Positions 1-6,315 of a DNA stretch of 6,315 nt are shown here, in pieces. This DNA comes from Thermocaproicibacter sp002397355 (lineage in GTDB: Bacteria; Bacillota; Clostridia; Oscillospirales; Acutalibacteraceae), in assembly GCA_036830905.1 (NCBI GenBank), contig DAISNS010000099.1, positions 1 through 6,315 of the forward strand, written 5' to 3'. The position numbers and the translations under genes were made by a program. The notes under the pieces are model-generated. The model was not told where the DNA came from. It made no database searches and saw nothing but the letters and a program-made list of their open reading frames with translations. Every line of letters starts with the position of its first letter. The stretch's first letter is position 1.

Positions 1-1556
<1,556 letters not shown>

Positions 1557-1558
<2 letters not shown>

Positions 1559-1617
1559 GGATTTCACCTCAGAAAACCGCCCTTTTGCGCGGCCTTGCAT
1601 TTCGATATGAAATCCAT
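1557..1617 (-). repeat. 10-base inverted repeat flanking the gerKB-secA gap
   Basis: The arms ATGGATTTCA (1617-1608 on the minus strand) and TGAAATCCAT (1566-1557) are perfect complements separated by 41 bases. The second arm covers the end of the secA ribosome-binding site, its spacer and the AT of the start codon. In RNA starting upstream of 1617 the arms could pair and hide the start of secA. RNA from the predicted secA promoter would begin near 1609 and lack almost all of the first arm. The repeat is directly visible; its function is inference. Confidence 0.5.
1573..1592 (-). terminator. Weak terminator- or attenuator-like hairpin in the secA leader
   Basis: On the minus strand CCGCGC and GGGCGG flank an AAAA loop and are followed by TTTTC. 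Five of six positions pair, with one G-G mismatch. The T tract is only four bases long, so this would be a poor intrinsic terminator. It sits between the predicted secA transcription start and its ribosome-binding site, and inside the larger 1557-1617 inverted repeat. It may reduce read-through from the germination operon, act as a leader hairpin, or mean nothing. Confidence 0.25.
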
Positions 1618-1644
1618 TATATCATACCGTCCGGAAAAAATCAG
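1616..1644 (-). promoter_or_regulatory. Candidate extended -10 promoter of secA
   Basis: On the minus strand TGATATAAT (1624-1616) is a perfect extended -10 element: TGN followed directly by the consensus hexamer TATAAT. CTGATT (1644-1639), a weak -35 with three of six matches, lies 17 bases upstream. The predicted start of transcription is near 1609, giving a leader of about 50 bases before secA. The TGA of the extended -10 is also the stop codon of gerKB. This would uncouple vegetative secA expression from the sporulation operon upstream. It is inferred from sequence only. Confidence 0.65.
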
Positions 1645-2788
1645 CCCCTTCCCGCTCCTTCTCCGAAAAAGACGGGGGAGCGGCGGACGGCGCGGGGGAC
1701 GCCCTGCGCTTCCGGCTTTTCTTGATTTTCCCGCAGACCAGCAGCAGCAGCGGCAGCAGGAACTGGAACGGCACGCCGAACAGCGGCAGGCACTGGATGG
1801 CTTCGGTGCCGGCGAGCAGGTTGTCGTACAGCGTGAAGCTGGCCGCCGCCATCAGCAGCGTGCAGGGGGCGGCCAGCCGGCGGGATTCCTTCAGCCCGAG
1901 GATCTGCGAAATGCCCAGCGTCGCGGTGTAGACGCAGGTGCCAAGCCTGGCCATGGACGCCAGAATAAGGTTGACGCCGATGAACACGGAGATGCGCGTG
2001 ATGAACTCGCCCACGTTGATGACGCCCACCGCGTCGTAGGAGGCGTAAATATAATTGTCGCACACCGGCGCGCCCAGGATCAGCTGGTTGCGCAGAAGGC
2101 CCAGGACCAGCATGTTGCCGCCCAGCAGGATGCCGCCCGCCAGGATGCGGAACGGTTTTTCCGTCGGGCTCACCTCGCCGAAGAACGCGAGGGACAGCAC
2201 CGCGTCCCCCAGCGGCACCGACATCATGCGGAACGTGCCTTGCGAGAGGTTCTTCGCCCCGGAGCCGAAGACCGGCTGGATGTTGCCGACGTCCATAAAG
2301 CGCAGCCCGAGGGCGAACATGGAGCCGACGAAGATCAGCACGATGGGCAGCAGGAATTTCGCGCAGCTGCTCAGGTCCTTCAGCCCGCCGAATCGGATCT
2401 GCAGCGCCACCAGCGGCGCGGAGAAGAGCAGCAGCGCCACCTCCGGCGACTGCGGAAGGTTCACGAGCTGGATGAAGTCGTCCGCGATGCGGATGACCAT
2501 CGCGCCCATAAAAACCGCGTAAAAGAAATAAAGCGCGATGAAGATCTTGCCGCCCACCCTGCCGAACGTTTCCAGCGCGATGTCGAAGAAGCCCTTTCCC
2601 GGGAAAAGCCGCAGCACGGCGGCGTACAGCCAAAGCAGCGGCAGGGACGCGGCCAGCGCAAAGACGAGCGCAAGCCAGGAGTCCTGCCTTGCCTCCGAGC
2701 CGGAGCCGATCACGAGCGAGCTGCTGAAAAGCTGCAGCGCGACGAGAGCCGAGATGCGCGAGCCGGGTACTTTTTTCGAGTTTACCAC
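1622..2788 (-). CDS. gerKB: Spore germination receptor B subunit (GerAB/GerKB family transporter-fold protein)
   Basis: This is the integral membrane B subunit of a GerA-type germinant receptor, a family related to APC-type amino-acid transporters and thought to bind the nutrient germinant in the spore inner membrane. The 388-residue length is usual for the family (about 360-380) plus a tail. About ten hydrophobic segments can be placed near residues 14-30, 38-57, 83-102, 115-130, 142-163, 193-207, 214-233, 264-283, 307-325 and 333-352. The early ISALVALQL...SEARQDSWLA region is typical of GerAB proteins. The start is GTG at 2788, supported by GGGGTGA six bases upstream, and overlaps the preceding small gene by 7 bases, suggesting translational coupling. 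The C-terminus from about 353 is a basic, Ala/Pro/Ser-rich tail beginning KIKKSRKRR, probably cytoplasmic. The symbol reflects the A-C-B gene order of gerK operons; true orthology is not shown. Confidence 0.93.
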   Translation of the reverse strand: MVNSKKVPGSRISALVALQLFSSSLVIGSGSEARQDSWLALVFALAASLPLLWLYAAVLRLFPGKGFFDIALETFGRVGGKIFIALYFFYAVFMGAMVIRIADDFIQLVNLPQSPEVALLLFSAPLVALQIRFGGLKDLSSCAKFLLPIVLIFVGSMFALGLRFMDVGNIQPVFGSGAKNLSQGTFRMMSVPLGDAVLSLAFFGEVSPTEKPFRILAGGILLGGNMLVLGLLRNQLILGAPVCDNYIYASYDAVGVINVGEFITRISVFIGVNLILASMARLGTCVYTATLGISQILGLKESRRLAAPCTLLMAAASFTLYDNLLAGTEAIQCLPLFGVPFQFLLPLLLLVCGKIKKSRKRRASPAPSAAPPSFSEKEREGADFFRTV

Positions 2789-3030
2789 CTCATGTCACCC
2801 CCCCAGGAACGGTACAGCGACAGCAACGGCGAAAATATGGCCATGGCCGCGTTCATCCTTATGGAGCATCCCGCCGTAAAAGCGATGACCGCCGCGAACG
2901 CATAGACGCACACGGAAAAGCATACGGCCGGCGGCTCGTGTTTTTGCTCCCGGACCTGCGGAATGAAGTCCAGCAGCACAAAGCCCCCGATCAGCAGGAG
3001 AGAGAGCCAAAAATGACCGTTGTTGCACAT
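2782..3030 (-). CDS. Small two-helix membrane protein, probable GerD-type ("D subunit") accessory of the germinant receptor
   Basis: This 82-residue protein is not a catalogued enzyme, but its form matches the roughly 75-residue, two-transmembrane D proteins encoded in or beside many gerA-family operons, which modulate receptor function in Bacillus. Hydrophobic segments lie at about residues 7-23 and 35-54, joined by a charged loop (DFIPQVREQKHEPP). A semi-hydrophobic C-terminal stretch follows (MNAAMAIFSPLLSLY, 59-73). It starts one base after the gerKC stop codon, with only a modest AAGGGAAG upstream, and its TAA overlaps the GTG start of gerKB by 7 bases. It is therefore locked into the operon, and translation of gerKB may depend on its passage. 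It is distinct from the B. subtilis lipoprotein called GerD. That it is a real gene is likely from packing; the function is by analogy. Confidence 0.78.
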   Translation of the reverse strand: MCNNGHFWLSLLLIGGFVLLDFIPQVREQKHEPPAVCFSVCVYAFAAVIAFTAGCSIRMNAAMAIFSPLLSLYRSWGGDMRW

Positions 3031-3031
3031 G

Positions 3032-4273
3032 TTATCGCTTCCCTTTCGGATAGGCGTAGCCGCTGTTGTCGATGTGGACGCGCGCCGACACGTCGACTTT
3101 CAGGGTACGGAAGATTTCCCCCCAGCGGGGCTTGAGCTTTTTCCAGAGCTCCGGGTCTTTCCGGGAGATCTCGCGCCCGAACCCGAAAATATCGCAGCCG
3201 AGCTCCGTCTGCACCGCGCGGATCTCCTTTTGCGCGTTCGCGCACAGCGTGCTCTGCGCAAGGCGCTCGACGCCGTCCGTGCCCAGGCTCAAAAGGACGT
3301 TGGCGCTGGTGTTTTCCTCGTCCAGGGTGCAGTCCGCGTCGATGGAGATGCTGATGCGCGGGCCGGCGGCGGGCAGGATGGACGAGCTGCTGTTGCGTAT
3401 CGTGAGCGAGACGCGCTTCGCCGCGGAGCCCGCTTCCACCACGAACTGCCCTTCGTGAACGCTGGAGGTGAAGAGCATGTCCGTCCGGGTCTGGTCTTCG
3501 CTCCGGTAGCCCACGAGCCTGTCGCCGCGGAACACCGCCGTTCCGCTGATCACCGTTTTCGATTGGCCGCTCGCCTGGCCGCTTGCCTGGCCGCCCGCCT
3601 GGCCGCCCGGCTGGCTGTTCGACTGGCCGCCCGATTGACCGCCCGACTGGCCGCCAGACTGGCCGTCAGGCAATTTTTCCCGCTTCAGGCAGGGCAGCGA
3701 AAGATCCATCCCCTCCCCCCAGAGGATGTCGTCCGCCTCGTAAAGGCAGACCTGCGTGTTCCTGCCCATGGAGTTCGCCTGCTCCATCGCGCTGGAGATA
3801 TACGGCGCGACCGCGGGGCTGTCCTCCGATTCCGGTTTGAGGACGTCGGCCGCCGTCCGCTCCAGCGAAATATAAAGCTGCATCGTGAAGCGCGGCTGCG
3901 GGTCGCGGTTCAGCCAGTCCAGCACGGCGGTCAGGCCGTCTTTGGCGATTTCCCTGCTGAAGACCGCAAGCTTGCAGTCGTTGAAGTAGAGATCGCCCTG
4001 CATGTTCGTCGCGACGTTGGCCACGGCGTCCGAGATCGTGTCGCCGTCCGCCGCGACGAGCTTGCCGGGAAGGGTGCTGCTTCCCTGGGTGCCGCCGGTC
4101 AGGTCCACCAGCTCGAGGGTGACGAGGTACCGTTTGGAAGTGCCCTTGTCGATGGCGATGCCGGCCACGAACTGGAGGCCCTCCACCTCCCGGTAGTCCC
4201 AGCATCCGGTGAGGGTGAGCGCCATGGCGGCCGCCAGCGCGACCGCCAGCGCGGGCCGGAAAAACCGTTTCAT
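3032..4273 (-). CDS. gerKC: Spore germination receptor C subunit, lipoprotein (GerAC/GerKC family)
   Basis: The C subunit is a lipoprotein anchored on the outer face of the spore inner membrane and needed for function of its cognate A and B subunits. The 413-residue product has a signal peptide (residues 1-23: MKRFF then an Ala/Leu core) and lipobox LTGC with Cys24, followed by WDYREVEGLQFVAGIAIDKG, the classic family start. Other family blocks are FNDCKLAVFSREIAKDGL (97-114), LNRDPQPRFTMQLYIS (121-136), ISGTAVFRGDRLVGY (242-256) opening the middle domain, and the C-terminal IFGFGREISRKDPELWKKL (362-380). An unusual Gly/Gln/Ser repeat tract (203-238) sits in the linker just before GTAVF. AAGGCGGTGA lies six bases before the ATG, and the start overlaps the end of gerKA as ATGA. 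The symbol follows operon order, not proven orthology. Confidence 0.95.
   Translation of the reverse strand: MKRFFRPALAVALAAAMALTLTGCWDYREVEGLQFVAGIAIDKGTSKRYLVTLELVDLTGGTQGSSTLPGKLVAADGDTISDAVANVATNMQGDLYFNDCKLAVFSREIAKDGLTAVLDWLNRDPQPRFTMQLYISLERTAADVLKPESEDSPAVAPYISSAMEQANSMGRNTQVCLYEADDILWGEGMDLSLPCLKREKLPDGQSGGQSGGQSGGQSNSQPGGQAGGQASGQASGQSKTVISGTAVFRGDRLVGYRSEDQTRTDMLFTSSVHEGQFVVEAGSAAKRVSLTIRNSSSSILPAAGPRISISIDADCTLDEENTSANVLLSLGTDGVERLAQSTLCANAQKEIRAVQTELGCDIFGFGREISRKDPELWKKLKPRWGEIFRTLKVDVSARVHIDNSGYAYPKGKR
3560..3667 (-). repeat. Nine 12-base tandem repeats coding a (G/S)GQ(S/A) linker inside gerKC
   Basis: The minus strand codes nine consecutive tetrapeptides: DGQS, three GGQS, NSQP, two GGQA, SGQA and SGQS (gerKC residues 203-238). 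The whole tract is an in-frame minisatellite of 108 bases. It lies between the N-terminal domain and the GTAVF block of the next domain, so it should form a flexible hydrophilic linker. Unit number can vary without breaking the frame. I do not recall such a tract in standard GerAC proteins. Confidence 0.9.
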
Positions 4274-5635
4274 TTCTTTTCACCGCCTTGTTTCTGCCGA
4301 ACCCTGTTGCGGGAAAGGCCCACAGGCCTGCGCAGCATCACCTGCCACGGCGCGCGGATCGNNNNNNNNNNNNNNNNNNNNNNNNNNNNNNNNNNNNNNN
4401 NNNNNNNNNNNNNNNNNNNNNNNNNNNNNNNNNNNNNNNNNNNNNNNNNNNNNNNNNNNNNGCGCGCTCACGATCTTCGCCTCCACGGCGGCCTGGCCGA
4501 TGACGAGCGCGCCCACGATGCTGAGCGTCTGGCCCATCATGCCGGGCATGCGCGCGCCGGATTCCCGCAGCATCTCGAACACCACCAGCATGAACAGCAT
4601 TTCCAGCACCGTGGGAAAAGGCACGCCCAGCCGCGCCTGCGAGATGCTGATGAGCAGCGGCAGGGGCAGCACCTCCGGGTGGAAGGCGACGAGCGCGACG
4701 TAAATGCCCGGGAAGGTGATGGAGATCAGAAACGAAAGGATGCGCAGCAGGCGCCCGATGGACGCGAACCAGAAGTTGAGGTAGTAGTCCTCGTCGCTCT
4801 GGAAGCTCTCGAGGAACAGGTACGGCACGGTGAGGACCTGCGGCGTGCCGTCCAGCAGCAGCGCCACGCGGCCCTCCAGCAGCTTGCCCGCCACCACGTC
4901 GGGGCGCTCGGTGGTGCCCACGGTGTCCACGCCCGACCAGGGGTGGTCGCGCACAAGGTCGGCGAGGTACTCGGTGTCCAGCGTGCCGTCGATGTCGACC
5001 TTCTTCAGGCGCTTTTTCAGCTCGTCCAGCGCGTGGCGGTCCACCACGCTGTCCAGGTAGCAGACGCACGCCTTCGTGCGCGTGCGCCGCCCGAACGTCA
5101 TGTATTGCATTTTCAGGTCGGGCGTGCGCAGCTTGCGCCGCAGCAGCGTGAGGTTCATGAGCAGCGACTCGTTGAAGCCCTCGCGCGGGCCGCGCAGCAC
5201 GCGCTCGGTCATCGGCTCCTCGATGGAGCGAACCTTGAAGCCCTTCGTCTCCAGCACGAGGGCCTCGGGGCAGCCGTCCGCGAGCAGCACGGTGTCGCCG
5301 TACACGGCGGCCTGCACGATCTTCTCCATCTCCGCCGTGCGCTCCGCGCCGTTCGGGAACACCACGTTCGTCTCCAGAAGCTCCATCAGGTCGTCCACAC
5401 GGTCCGGGAAACGGTACTGGATCAGCGGGCGCACCACGTCGTCGGCCATCAGCTTGTTGTTCACCATGCCGTCGGCGTACACGAGGCAGAACGCGAACCC
5501 GGGCCCGGAGTGGTTCCTCAGGCGCCGGAACTGCATGGTGTCGTCCTTGGCGAAGATATTTTCCTTCAGGTAGCGCACGTTCGCCTCGAGATCCGAGGAG
5601 GGCAGCTTCGCGCTGCCGAACCCGTCCTTGCCCAT
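4270..5635 (-). CDS. gerKA: Spore germination receptor A subunit (GerAA/GerKA family), interrupted by an assembly gap
   Basis: The A subunit is a membrane protein of the nutrient germinant receptor; recent work on the family indicates it oligomerises into an ion channel. The first 391 residues are clear: a cytoplasmic N-terminal domain with EPMTERVLRGPREGFNE (140-156), TERPDVVAGKLLEGRVALLLDGTP split across 242-265, and SFQSDEDYY (278-285). Membrane segments begin near 296, including SLISIT-like SFLISITFPGIYVALVAF (301-318) and GALVIGQAAVEAKIVSA at the gap edge. The ATG has GGAGG eight bases upstream. After the 100-N gap, the frame that fits the family starts at 4359 with IRAPW, runs 29 residues and stops at TGA 4272-4270, overlapping gerKC by ATGA. 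Reading straight through the Ns gives a different tail ending at 4280, which is an artefact. With roughly 85 missing residues the protein would be about 505 long, normal for the family. Confidence 0.93.
4362..4461. other. Assembly gap of exactly 100 N inside gerKA
   Basis: Exactly 100 N is the usual placeholder for a scaffold gap of unknown length. For gerKA to stay in frame between residue 391 and IRAPW at 4359, the real length must be a multiple of three, which 100 is not. From memory of GerAA proteins, about 85 residues normally lie between these points, so about 250 bases are probably missing. A larger insertion hidden in the gap cannot be excluded. Confidence 0.97.
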
Positions 5636-5662
5636 GAAAATCGCCTCCGTCTGCTTTCAGTC

Positions 5663-5692
5663 TATCGTTTCCCCGCGGCGGGGAAATATACC
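5663..5692 (-). promoter_or_regulatory. Candidate forespore (sigma-F/sigma-G type) promoter of the germination operon
   Basis: On the minus strand GGTATA (5692-5687) is followed after 14 bases by GGAAACGATA (5672-5663). The latter matches the B. subtilis sigma-F -10 pattern GGNRAYAMTW at all but one position; the usual spacer is about 15. Read as a sigma-G site, GTATA and AACGATA are 17 bases apart, with a good -35 and a weaker -10. Germination receptor operons are normally made in the forespore, so the fit is plausible. Transcription would start near 5656, leaving a short leader that contains the GGAGG of gerKA. Confidence 0.42.
5668..5686. promoter_or_regulatory. 8-base perfect inverted repeat upstream of gerKA (possible operator)
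   Basis: TTTCCCCG and CGGGGAAA flank a three-base centre (CGG on the plus strand). The repeat lies 33 bases before the gerKA start and spans the spacer and the first part of the -10 of the forespore-type promoter candidate. No T tract follows on either strand, so it is not a terminator. It could be a binding site for a dimeric regulator, or a leader hairpin if transcription starts further upstream. The regulator is unknown. Confidence 0.45.
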
Positions 5693-5701
5693 TGTGCAAC
5701 A

Positions 5702-5730
5702 AATATCCATAAGGCTGATACAAAAAGCAA
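5702..5730 (-). promoter_or_regulatory. Weak sigma-A-like promoter candidate toward gerKA
   Basis: On the minus strand TTGCTT (5730-5725) and GATATT (5707-5702) are 17 bases apart, each matching four of six consensus positions. Its -35 directly abuts the -35 of the divergent galactokinase promoter at 5730/5731, within the palindrome GCAATTGC (5727-5734). A germination operon is not expected to need a vegetative promoter, so this may be chance. Confidence 0.22.
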
Positions 5731-5759
5731 TTGCCCGCCGCCGCGCGGCGTACTACAAT
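5731..5759 (+). promoter_or_regulatory. Sigma-A-type promoter of galactokinase
   Basis: TTGCCC (5731-5736, four of six) is followed by a 17-base spacer and TACAAT (5754-5759, five of six). Transcription would start near 5766, giving a leader of about 75 bases. The spacer carries the perfect 12-base palindrome CGCCGCGCGGCG (5739-5750), which could be an operator or just GC-rich filler. Confidence 0.65.
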
Positions 5760-5840
5760 GGAAAAGGACGATGGTAAAAACGATACGGCGGCGCGGGGCG
5801 GCGGAACGCTTTGCGCCGGAACCGGAGAAGGAGGAACAGC

Positions 5841-6315
5841 ATGCTGCCGGAACAGGCAAAAAAGAAGCTCCTGGGCGGCGAGTACGCCGAAACGCTCGGC
5901 CGCCTTCACGTCTGCGCGGGCGACGGCGCCGCGAGGCAGGCGGAGCGGATCGCCGGCGCGGTCGACGAGTTCGAGAGGCGGTACGGAAAGGACCGGGACA
6001 TCGCGGTGTTCAGCGCGCCCGGCCGCACGGAGGTCGGCGGCAACCACACGGACCACCAGGGCGGGCACGTTCTGGCGGCGGGCGTCGACCTGGACGCCGT
6101 CGCCGTGGCGGCCCGCGCGGAGGGCGGGAAGATCCGCGTGGCCTCAGCGGGCTTCGGAGAGGATGCGGCCGAGGCCGGCGACTACGCGCCCAGGCCGGAG
6201 GAAAAGGGGCGTTCCGCCGCGCTGGTGCGCGGGCTGGGCAAAGGGTTCGCGGACCGCGGGTACCGCGTCGGCGGTTTCTGCGCCTACACGACGTCGGACG
6301 TCCTGCCCGGCTCGG
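5841..6315 (+). CDS. galK: Galactokinase, N-terminal part (cut by window edge)
   Basis: Galactokinase phosphorylates galactose with ATP to galactose 1-phosphate, the first committed step of the Leloir pathway in the cytoplasm. Only 158 codons are visible. A roughly 58-residue N-terminal region precedes the galactokinase signature APGRTEVGGNHTDHQGG (residues 59-75), the form I associate with clostridial galactokinases rather than the classical GR-N-IGEHTDY. The Asp of HTD (71) is kept, but the Glu before His in the classical motif is Asn here (68). YTTSDVLPGS at the edge is the start of the ATP-binding GHMP motif 2, which normally continues GLSSSA. The ATG is preceded by AAGGAGGA with six bases between GGAGG and the start. 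The gene is divergent from the germination operon. Other GHMP sugar kinases are possible but less likely; the catalytic Asp region lies outside the window. Confidence 0.9.
   Translation, partial: MLPEQAKKKLLGGEYAETLGRLHVCAGDGAARQAERIAGAVDEFERRYGKDRDIAVFSAPGRTEVGGNHTDHQGGHVLAAGVDLDAVAVAARAEGGKIRVASAGFGEDAAEAGDYAPRPEEKGRSAALVRGLGKGFADRGYRVGGFCAYTTSDVLPGS

Noticed and set aside
3560..3667. The repeats as a possible CRISPR array
   Set aside because: Units are 12 bases, contiguous without spacers, and keep the gerKC reading frame.
4280..4361. The gerKA tail obtained by reading straight through the N run (DPRAVAGD..., ending at 4280)
   Set aside because: It depends on the arbitrary 100-base length of the gap. 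The other frame gives the conserved IRAPW ending and a typical ATGA overlap.
5758..5800. ATG codons at 5758 and 5771 as a possible leader peptide or earlier galK start
   Set aside because: Neither is in frame with galK, the first lies in the -10 element, and no ribosome-binding site precedes them.
5662..5859. A 65-codon minus-strand open frame in the gerKA-galK intergenic region
   Set aside because: It overlaps the galactokinase promoter, ribosome-binding site and start on the opposite strand, has no clear ribosome-binding site and resembles nothing I know.
4338..6068. A 576-codon minus-strand open frame spanning the intergenic region and gerKA
   Set aside because: It is an out-of-frame shadow of gerKA and the galK antisense strand, with Arg/Ala-rich low-complexity sequence and no recognisable domain.

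Overview
The window looks like a draft or metagenome-assembled contig from a GC-rich, endospore-forming member of the Firmicutes, most likely Clostridia. Three things point there: a complete GerA-type germinant-receptor operon, clostridial-style SecA, and the GGNHTDHQ form of the galactokinase signature. I cannot place the genus.

Layout. Positions 1-1558 (minus strand) hold the N-terminal 519 codons of secA, cut by the left edge. Positions 1622-5635 (minus strand, transcribed toward secA) hold one tightly packed four-gene operon in the order A, C, D-like, B: gerKA-type (5635-4270), gerKC-type lipoprotein (4273-3032), a small two-helix membrane protein (3030-2782) and gerKB-type transporter-fold subunit (2788-1622). 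Successive junctions are a 4-base overlap, a 1-base gap and a 7-base overlap, so the four are probably translationally coupled. Positions 5636-5840 are a divergent intergenic region with promoter-like and palindromic sequences. Positions 5841-6315 (plus strand) hold the first 158 codons of a galactokinase, cut by the right edge.

A run of exactly 100 N (4362-4461) interrupts the A-subunit gene. It is almost certainly a placeholder for a gap of unknown size. Read straight through, the Ns put the last part of the gene in the wrong frame. The correct frame after the gap begins IRAPW, a conserved end-of-family motif, and stops in an ATGA overlap with the C-subunit gene. The true gap should therefore be a multiple of three, probably around 250 bases.

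How the genes work together. By family knowledge, the A, B and C subunits form a nutrient-sensing receptor and ion channel in the inner membrane of the dormant spore, and the small D-like protein may modulate it. A forespore-type promoter candidate lies just upstream of gerKA. secA, a housekeeping gene for the Sec export motor, follows 63 bases after gerKB and seems to have its own extended -10 promoter overlapping the gerKB stop codon. A 10-base inverted repeat could hide the secA start only in transcripts that read through from the germination operon. Galactokinase is transcribed away from the operon from a good sigma-A-like promoter. I see no mobile element, RNA gene or CRISPR array, and no clearly new system. 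The notable points are the gene-model correction, the D-like gene, the repeat-bearing linker in the lipoprotein and the regulatory junctions.
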